This document shows, one piece after another, positions 52,348-61,207 of a DNA stretch of 64,000 nt (the stretch's first letter is position 1; the number at the start of each line of letters is the position of its first letter). The notes under the pieces were generated by a model, which saw only the letters and a program-made list of their open reading frames with translations, did not search any database and was not told the origin of the DNA. The position numbers and the translations under genes are program-made. The stretch is from Anaerotruncus sp. G3(2012). GTDB taxonomy: Bacteria; Bacillota; Clostridia; Oscillospirales; Ruminococcaceae. The stretch is from contig NZ_KE159659.1 of the NCBI RefSeq assembly GCF_000403395.2, positions 1 through 64,000 of the forward strand. Reading direction: 5' to 3'.

Positions 52348-53008
52348 CAACATTGCTGAAACCTGCACACAATGCGGACGCAGCTCGTCTGATGTGCGCT
52401 TGATGGCAGTGACGAAAACCGTTCCGCCTGAGCGGGTCAACGAGGCAATCGCATGCGGGGTCACACTGCTTGGAGAAAATAAGGCGCAGGAGCTTTGTGC
52501 CAAATATGATGCTTACCAGAAAGAACATGTAGAAATTCACTTTATTGGGCATCTCCAGACAAACAAGGTTCGCCAGATTATTGACAAGGTGACGATGATA
52601 CAGTCTCTTGACAGCATTCCGCTCGCCAAAGAGATTCAGCGCCAGTGTGAAAAACACAATCGGGAAATGGACTGTCTTGTAGAGGTAAATATCGGGAACG
52701 AACTTACAAAATCTGGTGTTTCAACTGACGAATTGGACGATTTCCTTGCACAAGCGGCCTGTTTTGATCGTCTGCATCTGCGGGGAATGATGGTGATCCC
52801 GCCGATTTTTACTTCTGACCTCGAAAAAGAACGTTGTTTTGCAGATTTACAAAAACTATTTATTGACATTAGAGCAAAAAAAATAGATAATATCAGTATG
52901 GATTTTTTATCTATGGGTATGTCAGACGATTATCTGCTTGCGTTGAAGCATGGTTCCAACCTGATCCGGCTTGGGAGCGTGATCTTTGGGCGCAGAAATT
53001 ATAACTGA
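52301..53008 (+). CDS. yggS: YggS/PLPBP-family pyridoxal-phosphate homeostasis protein
   Basis: 235 residues, alanine-racemase-like barrel binding PLP without known catalysis; it balances vitamin B6 and amino acid pools. LMAVTKT with the PLP lysine, LLGENKAQE, HFIGHLQTNK, VNIGNELTKSG, LRGMMVIPP, SMGMSDDY and LIRLGSVIFG are all family features. GGGGGG precedes the ATG, within the preceding gene. Equivalent to ylmE of the Bacillus division cluster. Confidence 0.95.
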   Translation: MEQTKTIQEILNRIHDNIAETCTQCGRSSSDVRLMAVTKTVPPERVNEAIACGVTLLGENKAQELCAKYDAYQKEHVEIHFIGHLQTNKVRQIIDKVTMIQSLDSIPLAKEIQRQCEKHNREMDCLVEVNIGNELTKSGVSTDELDDFLAQAACFDRLHLRGMMVIPPIFTSDLEKERCFADLQKLFIDIRAKKIDNISMDFLSMGMSDDYLLALKHGSNLIRLGSVIFGRRNYN

Positions 53009-53037
53009 CCGGCGGCGGCCCGCGACCGGTCAGCTTT
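53005..53037 (+). terminator. Terminator after yggS
   Basis: CTGACCGG (53005-53012) and CCGGTCAG (53026-53033) around a GC-rich loop, followed by CTTTT. It overlaps the yggS stop. Confidence 0.7.
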
Positions 53038-53116
53038 TCTTGCATTTTTATAGATTGCGTTTTATCCACCCCTGTCCAGCGTGTCCGCAATCGAAATTAC
53101 TGAGAGGGATGTTGTT

Positions 53117-53572
53117 ATGGGTATTATGGACAAATTCAAGAATTTCATTGGAATTCCTGAAGATGAATATTACGATGACGATGATGTAGAGTTTATCAGG
53201 AATGAATCTCCACGCGCGGAAGCGTTTAATAATGAAACCGCGCCGATCCACTCCGAAGGAAAACGCGGGAACAAGGTCGTCAATATCCATGCGACCACCC
53301 AGCTCCAGGTTGTGCTGGTTAAGCCTGAGCGGTTTGACGACGCTTCCTCAGTTGCTGACCATCTGAACAGCAAACGTACGGTTGTGCTGAATCTGGAATC
53401 CACTAACAAGGATGTTTCCCGCAGACTGATCGATTTTTTGTCTGGTGTTGCCTATGCGAACAATGGACAGATCAAACGGGTCGCAAACAGCACCTATATT
53501 ATCACGCCTTATAATGTCGACATCATGGGTGACCTGCTTGATGAACTAGAAAGCAGCGGCGTATTTTTCTGA
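53117..53572 (+). CDS. sepF: Cell division protein SepF
   Basis: 151 residues. The N-terminal amphipathic membrane anchor MGIMDKFKNFIGI is followed by an acidic linker and the SepF core (VVLVKPERFDDASSVADHL, RTVVLNLESTNKDVSRRLID, FLSGVAYANNGQI). It tethers and bundles FtsZ at midcell. GAGAGGG precedes the ATG. It ends one base into the next start. Confidence 0.95.
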   Translation: MGIMDKFKNFIGIPEDEYYDDDDVEFIRNESPRAEAFNNETAPIHSEGKRGNKVVNIHATTQLQVVLVKPERFDDASSVADHLNSKRTVVLNLESTNKDVSRRLIDFLSGVAYANNGQIKRVANSTYIITPYNVDIMGDLLDELESSGVFF

Positions 53573-54339
53573 TGCATCCCGCTTCTATCAACGACAGGCA
53601 GGATAGAGCGTTCGCTGCGCATATTCTGGATTTATTTACGATTGCGGAACAAAAGTACATTCCACGGTTCAGCGGTTTTTTGGACATGCATCAGTCCACA
53701 CTGGCGCGCCAGATCACCAGTGGACAAAGCCATCGCAGTTTTCTGTTTTTTGGAGGGCACCCCGGCAGCGAACGGGTGATGTTGGGTGTATTTCCACCTT
53801 ACGAGGAGCCAGACCCCGATGCCTTCCCGATTGTTCCGCTCACATTGAGGTTTCGTCTGGAGGATTCGGTCGGCCATCGGGACCTTCTCGGTTCCCTTAT
53901 GGGGCTGGAACTCCGGCGGGAAGCAATAGGGGATATTCTTCTGGAACCAGGACGTGCTGTGCTGTTTGTAGCAAAGTCAGTTGCGCCTGTCATTTTGTCC
54001 GAGCTTACCAAAGTGGGACGCTGGGGTGTAAAGGTTTCGCAGGGGCTTCCGGAACAGCTCCCGGCCCTGCATCAATATCAGGATAAAAATATCAATGTTA
54101 GTGCAACGAGGCTGGACTGTATTGTTGCCGCAGTTGTTGGCTGTTCGAGGGAAAAGGCGGCGCAGAGAGTGCGTGCACAGCTTGTGTCAGTAAATGGGCT
54201 GACGATAGGGGAAACTGCACACATCCTTCATGCCGGGGATATTATCAGCATCAGGGGATATGGGAAATTTCTGTTCGCACAGGAGACCGGCAGTACCCGT
54301 AAGGGACGTTTATGTCTGCTCTTTAAAAAGTACATTTGA
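53572..54339 (+). CDS. ylmH: YlmH-family S4-domain RNA-binding protein
   Basis: 255 residues: a YlmH N-terminal part (residues 1-165) and an S4 RNA-binding domain from about 178 (SATRLDCIVAAVVGCSREKA, VRAQLVSVNGL). Recent Bacillus work links YlmH to ribosome-associated quality control. The start overlaps the sepF stop by one base; ylmG, which sits between them in Bacillus, is absent here. Confidence 0.9.
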   Translation: MHPASINDRQDRAFAAHILDLFTIAEQKYIPRFSGFLDMHQSTLARQITSGQSHRSFLFFGGHPGSERVMLGVFPPYEEPDPDAFPIVPLTLRFRLEDSVGHRDLLGSLMGLELRREAIGDILLEPGRAVLFVAKSVAPVILSELTKVGRWGVKVSQGLPEQLPALHQYQDKNINVSATRLDCIVAAVVGCSREKAAQRVRAQLVSVNGLTIGETAHILHAGDIISIRGYGKFLFAQETGSTRKGRLCLLFKKYI

Positions 54340-54383
54340 TTTGGACATGACCAGATTTTGAAATATAAGGGAGGAAACTTGTT

Positions 54384-55169
54384 GTGCTGAATCCGAACGA
54401 GATTGCCAATCATAAGTTTGATAAGGCAATGGGGCGCGGTTACCGGATGGAGGAGGTCGAAAGCTATCTCGGCCAGGTGGCGGGGGAGATGAACGAACTG
54501 CTCATAGAAAAGCAGGAGCTCGAAAAAAAATTGATGATCTTGGCTGAAAAACTGGAGGAGTATAAAAGGGACGAAGAGAGTTTGCGGGCGGCACTTTTAG
54601 GTGCCCAGAAACTGGGGGATAGTGTTGTACGCGACGCAAAAGCGAAGGCAGCTTCGATTATTGAGGATGCGAATGCCCAAGCCAACCTCCTGCGTGAAAA
54701 TGCCAAACGAGCGATTGAGCGGGAACAACATGCATTTATTCGGATGCAAAGAGAGGTCGCCGCTTTTCGCAGTAAGTTGCAGATGCTTTACAAACAGCAC
54801 CTCGAGTTAATCAGCTCAATCCCTGTCAATGATGATCTGGTCAATGCCGAATTTTCACCAAAACCTGTGGCGGATACCACTCCACCGCCCACAGAGCCGG
54901 TGCGGAATCCAGCCCCACCGGTCTATGATGAACCGGAAGCTCTTGAGGAGGAACCATTACCGGAGGAAGAGCTAGAGGAAGATGATGATACTTTGCAATA
55001 TTCCGAACAAGGGCTGGAATACAGCGAAGAAGAGCCTTATTATGAACCGGAACCAGAGCCAGAGCCGGAGCCGGAGCCTCCAAAACCGAGGAGGGAATCC
55101 CGATTCGGCCCGCTCAAATTTGGAAAAGAGTTTGATATCAAGCGCGACGATGAGAAGCGCAGAAGATAA
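54384..55169 (+). CDS. divIVA: DivIVA-domain cell division/polarity protein
   Basis: 261 residues. The N-terminal lipid-binding DivIVA segment (LNPNEIANHKFDKAMGRGYR) is followed by long coiled coil (about 25-150). A Pro/Glu-rich linker contains a PEPEPEPEPEP tract, and the tail is basic. It binds curved membrane at septa and poles. The linker tract is encoded by GAG/CCG-type repeats near 55045-55080. The GTG start follows GGGAGG. Confidence 0.92.
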   Translation: MLNPNEIANHKFDKAMGRGYRMEEVESYLGQVAGEMNELLIEKQELEKKLMILAEKLEEYKRDEESLRAALLGAQKLGDSVVRDAKAKAASIIEDANAQANLLRENAKRAIEREQHAFIRMQREVAAFRSKLQMLYKQHLELISSIPVNDDLVNAEFSPKPVADTTPPPTEPVRNPAPPVYDEPEALEEEPLPEEELEEDDDTLQYSEQGLEYSEEEPYYEPEPEPEPEPEPPKPRRESRFGPLKFGKEFDIKRDDEKRRR

Positions 55170-55216
55170 GTTCAGGCGGATCTGAAAACTAGACAAAATA
55201 AGGGGAGAAATATCCA

Positions 55217-58021
55217 ATGTCCGAGCAGGATTACAGCAAAACATTGAACCTACCAAAAACAGACTTTTCTATGCGTGCAGGGCTGCCGCAAAAGGAACCG
55301 GGAATGGTTGAGAAATGGGAAGAAGAAAAGCTTTATCAGCGCCTTCTCGAAAAAAATCAGGACAAACCGCTCTATGTGTTCCATGATGGCCCTCCATATG
55401 CCAACGGGGACATTCACTTGGGTACTGCACTCAATAAGGTGCTCAAGGACATTATCATCCGTTACAAAAATTTAAACGGATTCAAAGCGCCCTATATCCC
55501 GGGCTGGGATACCCATGGATTGCCGATCGAGTTGAAAGCGCTCAAAAAAACGGGTGTTTCGCGTGATATTCCTCCAGTCGAGCTGCGCAAACACTGCCGT
55601 GAGTTTGCACTGCACTATGTGGATGTACAGCGGGAACAGTTTAAGCGTCTTGGGGTGATTGGAGACTGGGATAATCCTTATCTCACTCTGAATCCTGCGT
55701 TTGAAGCGCGTCAGGTGGAAGTATTTGGCGCAATGGCCAACAAGGGGTATATCTATAAGGGGCTGAAACCGGTCTACTGGTGTCCTACCTGCGATACCGC
55801 GCTTGCAGAAGCGGAGATTGAATATGCCGAGGATCCTTGCCATTCTATCTATGTCAAATTCAATGTAATCGATGATCAGGGCGGCAAGCTGGAAGCACTC
55901 GGCGCCAAAGACCTGAGCAAGACCTATTTTGTGATCTGGACCACCACCACTTGGACCCTGCCTGGCAACTTGGCGATCTGTGTTGGTCCGGCATTTGAAT
56001 ACTGTGTGGTTTCTGCCAATGGTGAATATTATGTGATGGCGAAAGAGCTGGTAGAGGCTTCGATGAAGGCTGCAAAAATCGGCAGCTACGAGATTCTTGG
56101 GACCTGTCCCGGCAGTGAGCTGGAGTATATGAGATGCCGCCATCCGTTTATCGAACGGGATTCTCTGGTGATCGTGGGAGATCATGTCACGCTCGAAAGC
56201 GGTACCGGATGCGTCCATACTGCACCCGGGCATGGTGTGGAGGATTTTGATGTCTGCGCACAGCACTATCCCGAAATCGAGGTCATTGTACCGGTTGACC
56301 ACGAGGGCAAAATGACCGAACTGGCTGGGGAATTCCAGGGTTTGACTACCGATCAGGCCAACAAGGCTATCGCACAGAAACTGGAAGAACTGCATGCGCT
56401 TTTCGCCATTGAAAAGATCATCCACCAGTATCCGCACTGTTGGCGGTGCAAAGACCCGATCATCTTCCGCGCGACCGAGCAATGGTTCTGCTCGATCGAC
56501 GACATTAAGGAACAGACGATTGAGGCGATCAACGGGATCGAATTTATCCCGCCGTGGGGACAGGGCCGGATGACCAACATGGTGCGCGACCGCAGTGACT
56601 GGTGTATTTCCCGTCAGCGGACTTGGGGCGTCCCAATCCCCATTTTCTATTGTAAAAACTGTGGTAAATACCATGTGGATGAGTCCAGTATTCAGGCTGT
56701 CAGCGACCTGTTCCGGGCAAAAGGTTCGGACGCTTGGTATACGACTGATGCTGGTGAGATTCTGCCTGCTGGAACCAAATGCAAACACTGCGGGGCAGAG
56801 GAATTTGTCAAAGAAACCGACATCATGGATGTCTGGTTTGATTCCGGTACAACCTATGCTTCGGTGATACTCGACAATCCTGAGATGAGATGGCCGGTGG
56901 ATCTCTATCTCGAGGGAACCGACCAGTATCGCGGCTGGTTCCAGTCGTCGCTGCTGACTTCGATTGCGTGGAAGGGAAAAGCCCCGTATAAGGCGGTCTG
57001 TACCCATGGATGGGTGGTTGACGGCGATGGCCGCAAACAGTCCAAATCGCTGGGCAACGGGATCGAGCCGAGCGAGATCAACGACAAATACGGTGCAGAT
57101 ATTCTGCGTCTGTGGGTTGCTTCTTCGGATTACCATGCGGATATCCGCATTTCGAACGATATTCTGAAGCAGCTCTCGGAGGTTTACCGTAAAGTCCGCA
57201 ACACCGCACGTTATATCCTTGGCAACCTTTTTGACTTTGATCCAAACAAGGATATAGTGCCGGTTGACCAGCTCACAGATCTGGATAAATGGGCATTGGC
57301 GCGGTTTAATGAGCTGATCAAAACAGCAACCGGCGGTTATGACCGGTTCGAATTCCATATTGTCTATCACGCGCTGCACAACTTCTGCACGATTGACATG
57401 TCCAATTTCTATCTGGATGTCATCAAGGATCGGCTCTATGTGGAAGCGCCCGGCTCGCTCGTCCGCCGCGCGGCACAGACAACAATCTATACCATCCTGC
57501 GTGGTTTGGATGTGATCCTTGCACCGCTCATCCCATTCACTGCGGAAGAAATCTGGAGTTTCCTGCCGGAAGATGCAAATTATGATAGCAGCTCGGTAAT
57601 GTTCAACCAGATGCCGGTCTGTATCGACAATGTTTCGGATGAAGCATTTATGGAAAAATGGAACCGTATCCATATGCTGCGTGATGATGTGCTGAAAGCG
57701 CTGGAATCGGCCCGAAATGCCAAGATCATCGGCAAATCTCTCGAAGCAAAGGTTGTTCTTTATGTGCCGGACGATTTTGCCGCTCACATTGATCTGGATG
57801 AAACGGATCTGGCTACTATCTGCATTGTTTCTCAGGTAGAAATCCGTACTGATGGAAAAGGGAGTTTCCAGGGAACCGTTCCGTTCCTGTCGAGCTTCTC
57901 GATTGATGTAACCCGCGCATCCGGAAAACCCTGCCCGCGTTGCTGGACATACAGCGACACAGTTGGTCAGGACGAACGGCATCCAACCCTGTGTACACGC
58001 TGTGCCGGGATTATTGGTTAA
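55217..58021 (+). CDS. ileS: Isoleucyl-tRNA synthetase
   Basis: 934 residues, class I. The HIGH motif is seen as PPYANGDIHLG near residue 58 and the KMSKS motif as GRKQSKSLGNG (KQSKS) near 605. The editing domain lies between (WTTTTWTLPGNLAI, HTAPGHGVEDF), and there is a C-terminal zinc site CPRCW...CTRCAG. This is the bacterial mupirocin-sensitive-type layout. No T-box leader is present; only 47 bases separate it from divIVA. Confidence 0.97.
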   Translation: MSEQDYSKTLNLPKTDFSMRAGLPQKEPGMVEKWEEEKLYQRLLEKNQDKPLYVFHDGPPYANGDIHLGTALNKVLKDIIIRYKNLNGFKAPYIPGWDTHGLPIELKALKKTGVSRDIPPVELRKHCREFALHYVDVQREQFKRLGVIGDWDNPYLTLNPAFEARQVEVFGAMANKGYIYKGLKPVYWCPTCDTALAEAEIEYAEDPCHSIYVKFNVIDDQGGKLEALGAKDLSKTYFVIWTTTTWTLPGNLAICVGPAFEYCVVSANGEYYVMAKELVEASMKAAKIGSYEILGTCPGSELEYMRCRHPFIERDSLVIVGDHVTLESGTGCVHTAPGHGVEDFDVCAQHYPEIEVIVPVDHEGKMTELAGEFQGLTTDQANKAIAQKLEELHALFAIEKIIHQYPHCWRCKDPIIFRATEQWFCSIDDIKEQTIEAINGIEFIPPWGQGRMTNMVRDRSDWCISRQRTWGVPIPIFYCKNCGKYHVDESSIQAVSDLFRAKGSDAWYTTDAGEILPAGTKCKHCGAEEFVKETDIMDVWFDSGTTYASVILDNPEMRWPVDLYLEGTDQYRGWFQSSLLTSIAWKGKAPYKAVCTHGWVVDGDGRKQSKSLGNGIEPSEINDKYGADILRLWVASSDYHADIRISNDILKQLSEVYRKVRNTARYILGNLFDFDPNKDIVPVDQLTDLDKWALARFNELIKTATGGYDRFEFHIVYHALHNFCTIDMSNFYLDVIKDRLYVEAPGSLVRRAAQTTIYTILRGLDVILAPLIPFTAEEIWSFLPEDANYDSSSVMFNQMPVCIDNVSDEAFMEKWNRIHMLRDDVLKALESARNAKIIGKSLEAKVVLYVPDDFAAHIDLDETDLATICIVSQVEIRTDGKGSFQGTVPFLSSFSIDVTRASGKPCPRCWTYSDTVGQDERHPTLCTRCAGIIG

Positions 58022-58027
58022 TTCTGT

Positions 58028-58065
58028 TGCGCCAGTTAAAGAGACCCTTTAACTGGCGCAGCCTT
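58028..58065 (+). terminator. Terminator between ileS and lspA
   Basis: Perfect 14-bp arms TGCGCCAGTTAAAG (58028-58041) and CTTTAACTGGCGCA (58047-58060), a 5-base loop and GCCTTTT. It would cut off lspA unless read-through occurs. Confidence 0.75.
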
Positions 58066-58079
58066 TTATGGAGGTTTTC

Positions 58080-58574
58080 ATGACAGTTATTTTGGCGCTT
58101 ACATCTGCAGCTGGACTGGTGGTTATCGACCAGCTTCTCAAAGTGTGGGCTTTCAATGCTCTTCCGGGCCAACCATCTACGCTGCTGATCCCGCACCTGC
58201 TCCAGCTCACTTATGTGGAAAATCGAGGTGCCGCGTTTGGGCTGTTTCAAGGGGGGGTGACTGTTCTTTCGGTACTCACCGGACTGATTTTGATTGGAGC
58301 AGTTGTCTTTCTTGTAATGGGCAAACTCAAGCACAAACTTGCTATCTGGAGTGTCAGCCTGATTATTGCCGGTGGAATTGGGAACCTGATTGACCGGATC
58401 ATACGCGGATTTGTAGTGGATTACCTGGATATTTCACCACTGTTCCGGTTTCCGGTTTTTAATTTTGCCGACTGCTGTGTGGTGGTCGGAACCACTTTGT
58501 TGATCATTTATCTCTTTTTCTTTGACGAATCTGCCGAAAAAAAACAGCAAAAGGATGGGGAGTCGATTGAATAG
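58080..58574 (+). CDS. lspA: Lipoprotein signal peptidase (signal peptidase II)
   Basis: 164 residues, four membrane helices; cleaves lipoprotein signal peptides. VIDQLLKVWA, VENRGAAFGLF, GNLIDRIIRGFVVDYLD and NFADCCVVVG hold the two catalytic Asp. The ATG at 58080 follows GGAGG at 6 bases; an ATG at 58068 lies before that site. It overlaps the next gene by 8 bases. Confidence 0.95.
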   Translation: MTVILALTSAAGLVVIDQLLKVWAFNALPGQPSTLLIPHLLQLTYVENRGAAFGLFQGGVTVLSVLTGLILIGAVVFLVMGKLKHKLAIWSVSLIIAGGIGNLIDRIIRGFVVDYLDISPLFRFPVFNFADCCVVVGTTLLIIYLFFFDESAEKKQQKDGESIE

Positions 58575-59499
58575 CCGTGTCCTGACCGCTGAACCGTCAG
58601 ATATGGGGGAACGCCTCGACCGTTGGCTCGGAGAGCGGCTTGAAGATTTGACCAGATCGGCGGTGCAAAAACTTTGTACCGATGGTCTGGTTTGTGCAGA
58701 GGGGCAGCCGCTTTCTAAAAATTACCGGTTGAGAGGAACCGAACGGGTCACTGTACAGTTACCGGATGCCAAACCGCTTGATGTTAAGGCACAGAATATC
58801 CCGATCGAGATTGTCTATGAGGATGAGGATCTGCTGGTTGTCAACAAACCGAAGGGGATGGTGGTACATCCTGCCCCGGGAAACTATGATGGAACGCTGG
58901 TAAACGCGCTGCTTTATCATTGTGAGGGCCGGCTCTCAAGCATCAATGGTGTGATCCGACCAGGAATTGTCCATCGGATTGATAAGGACACCAGCGGGCT
59001 TTTGATCGTGGCAAAAAAAGACAGCTCTCACCAGGCACTTGCTGAACAGATCAAAACCCACAGTTTTACCCGTATCTATAACGGGGTGGTTTACGGCAGT
59101 TTTTTGGAGGATTCCGGAACGGTCAACGCCCCGATTGGGAGGCATCCGACCGACCGAAAGCGGATGTGCGTAACAGAAAAAAATGCACGTGAGGCAGTGA
59201 CCCATTATCAGGTCATCGAACGTTTTGGTAGATTTACCAATATGCAGTTCCAGCTTGAGACCGGGCGAACCCATCAGATCCGGGTACATATGGCACATTT
59301 AGGGCATCCGATCGTCGGAGACCCAGTCTATGGACCAAAAAAATGCATTACACGCCTGCATGGGCAATGCCTACACGCCCGGACGATCGGTTTTGTGCAT
59401 CCGCGCACTGGAGCATATCTGGAGTTTACCAGCGAGCTTCCTGCGTATTACACTGCATTTTTAAACAGCATGGATGGAGGAATGACCAGATGGCAATAA
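58567..59499 (+). CDS. RluA-family pseudouridine synthase (RluD-like)
   Basis: 310 residues: S4 domain at about 15-75 (RLDRWLGERLEDLTRSAVQKL), catalytic domain with VVNKPKGMVVHPAPG and active-site HRIDKDTSGLL (catalytic Asp), then TGRTHQIRVHMAHLGHPIVGD. It modifies uridines in 23S rRNA, RluD type by motif and by position after lspA (ylyB in Bacillus). The TTG start was chosen because GGATGGGGAG precedes it. Confidence 0.93.
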   Translation: MNSRVLTAEPSDMGERLDRWLGERLEDLTRSAVQKLCTDGLVCAEGQPLSKNYRLRGTERVTVQLPDAKPLDVKAQNIPIEIVYEDEDLLVVNKPKGMVVHPAPGNYDGTLVNALLYHCEGRLSSINGVIRPGIVHRIDKDTSGLLIVAKKDSSHQALAEQIKTHSFTRIYNGVVYGSFLEDSGTVNAPIGRHPTDRKRMCVTEKNAREAVTHYQVIERFGRFTNMQFQLETGRTHQIRVHMAHLGHPIVGDPVYGPKKCITRLHGQCLHARTIGFVHPRTGAYLEFTSELPAYYTAFLNSMDGGMTRWQ

Positions 59500-60305
59500 A
59501 TCTTTCAGATATTCTGCTTGTCAGCGATGTTGATGAAACCTTGGTAGAAGCGCCTGCTCCGATCCCTCCAAGAAACATTGAAGCAATTCGGCGTTTTACC
59601 GAGCAGGGAGGACGCTTTGCGATCGCGACTGGTCGCTCAGTATTTTCCACCAAACAGTTTGTTGACCAGCTTCCGGTCAATGCGCCATGCGTCCTGTTTA
59701 ACGGGAGCGGTATTTACGATTATGCTGCACAGAAGATGCTGACCGCAGAATATCTTCCTGCGTCATTCCGCCAGCACATCGTCGATCTTTGTGCAGCGTT
59801 CCCCGCTATGGGTGCGGTTGTGCTGGATGAAAAAGATCTGTTTTCGGTTGCTCCAATAACCTACACCGACCGTTATCTCAGTAAGGAAAAGATGCTGTTC
59901 ATTGACTATGATTTGGAGCTTTTAAAGGGTTCCTACTTGAAAGTGATCTTCACGATGGATCCGAAAATGCAGCCAGAAGCGATGGCATTTTTGGAAAGGC
60001 AGAACTGGCAGGATGTGCATTGTGTGCGTTCCAGCCCCTATTTTATCGAGATGCTTCCGCTTCACTGCAACAAAGGAAACGGGTTGCGTCGGCTTTCGGA
60101 GATGGTTGGGATTCCGCTAGACCGGGTTGCAGCGATTGGGGATTACGATAATGACCTCGAGATGCTGCAAACCGCTGGATATCCGGTCACAGTCGCAGAT
60201 GCTCCGGACAGGGTCAAGCAGGTCTGCAAACTGGTAGTTGGACATTGCATGGATGGCGCGGTTGCCGATCTGATCGAACATCTTGAGACACACGGTATGT
60301 CATAA
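59490..60305 (+). CDS. HAD-superfamily Cof-type phosphatase
   Basis: 271 residues. Motif I DVDETL (13-18) has the two catalytic Asp, motif II is ATGRS, and the late GNGLRRL lysine and IGDYDNDLEML complete the site; the cap is C2B type. Such enzymes hydrolyse sugar phosphates, PLP or FMN; the substrate cannot be read from sequence. It overlaps the pseudouridine synthase by 10 bases. GGAGG lies 9 bases before the ATG. Confidence 0.9.
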   Translation: MAINLSDILLVSDVDETLVEAPAPIPPRNIEAIRRFTEQGGRFAIATGRSVFSTKQFVDQLPVNAPCVLFNGSGIYDYAAQKMLTAEYLPASFRQHIVDLCAAFPAMGAVVLDEKDLFSVAPITYTDRYLSKEKMLFIDYDLELLKGSYLKVIFTMDPKMQPEAMAFLERQNWQDVHCVRSSPYFIEMLPLHCNKGNGLRRLSEMVGIPLDRVAAIGDYDNDLEMLQTAGYPVTVADAPDRVKQVCKLVVGHCMDGAVADLIEHLETHGMS

Positions 60306-60349
60306 AAATTCAGTCTCTCCGCATATAAAGGGATGGGGAGGGATGTTTT

Positions 60350-61066
60350 ATGCGATGGAAACCCGGTACAGCGGTAATCTTAGGCTTACTGGGGATTGCA
60401 GCCGCCTTTTTTACCAGTTATTCTTATCAGGCGATTACAGCGGTTGCCCCGTATGAGCGGATTGAAGGCCAGCCGACCATTGTTATCGACGCAGGACATG
60501 GAGGATTTGACGGCGGTGCGGTCGGTGATGATGGAACCGTCGAAAAGGAGATCAATTTGGCGATTGCATTGAATTTGCGAGACTTGTTCCAGATCAACGG
60601 ATTTAAAGTGGTGATGACCCGTGAATCGGACGTTTCTACCGAGGATGACGGGCTGACAACCACCCGGCAGCGGAAAAATTCCGATCTGCACAATCGAATG
60701 GCGCTTGCCAAGTCGTGCGACAATGCACTTTTTTTGAGTATCCACCAGAACAAATTTTTCCGCTCCAGATACTGGGGCGCTCAGGTATTTTATGGCCCAA
60801 AAAACGAAGAGAGCCGGACACTTGGCGCGATTATGCAGGAGCGCTTGGTCGATATGGTGCAGCCGGAAAATACCCGGCAGTTTAAACCCTGCACAGATGA
60901 TGTCTATCTGATCTATAATGCGCCGATGCCAGCCCTCTTGATCGAATGCGGTTTTCTTTCCAATCCAGAAGAATGCGCAAAACTGAAAACGGACAGCTAT
61001 CAGCGTCAGGTTGCATTCGCAATCTTTTCTGCAACGGCGGAATATTTGGGGTTGGAGCATTCTTAG
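60350..61066 (+). CDS. cwlD: N-acetylmuramoyl-L-alanine amidase, CwlD-like
   Basis: 238 residues with an N-terminal membrane/signal helix (about 8-30) and an Amidase_3 zinc domain: zinc ligands in DAGHGG and EKEINLA, SIHQN, and catalytic Glu in LLIECGFLSNPEE. Length and architecture match CwlD, which starts muramic-delta-lactam formation in spore cortex. Sporulation use is inferred from that match. A terminator follows at once. Confidence 0.88.
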   Translation: MRWKPGTAVILGLLGIAAAFFTSYSYQAITAVAPYERIEGQPTIVIDAGHGGFDGGAVGDDGTVEKEINLAIALNLRDLFQINGFKVVMTRESDVSTEDDGLTTTRQRKNSDLHNRMALAKSCDNALFLSIHQNKFFRSRYWGAQVFYGPKNEESRTLGAIMQERLVDMVQPENTRQFKPCTDDVYLIYNAPMPALLIECGFLSNPEECAKLKTDSYQRQVAFAIFSATAEYLGLEHS

Positions 61067-61108
61067 CCTGCTGATTTTCAAGATGCAGCATCAGCAGGCT
61101 ACCTTTAT
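61064..61108 (+). terminator. Terminator after cwlD
   Basis: Perfect 11-bp arms TAGCCTGCTGA (61064-61074, including the stop) and TCAGCAGGCTA (61091-61101), followed by CCTTTAT. Confidence 0.7.
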
Positions 61109-61133
61109 CCTGCAGGAGAGCAGAAGATCGCAT

Positions 61134-61196
61134 ATGTTTACGAACCCACATGATTTTGATGTTGCACAATGGATGGCATCAGGACAGATCGAATAG
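61134..61196 (+). other. Possible 20-residue small reading frame ahead of radA
   Basis: ATG to TAG encodes MFTNPHDFDVAQWMASGQIE, ending 11 bases before radA. AGGAG is 15 bases upstream, too far for good initiation. It may be a coupled leader peptide or chance. Confidence 0.2.
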
Positions 61197-61207
61197 AGGA
61201 GCAAAAA

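Noticed and set aside
55030-55085. Short tandem repeat suggestive of a minisatellite or CRISPR-like array
   Set aside because: It encodes the Pro-Glu linker of DivIVA in frame, with no spacers.
55170-55216. T-box leader for ileS
   Set aside because: Only 47 bases lie between divIVA and ileS, with no specifier loop or terminator.
55472-57982. 836-codon open frame on the minus strand opposite ileS
   Set aside because: It mirrors the ileS codon pattern, has no ribosome site or recognisable domain, and ileS itself is complete.
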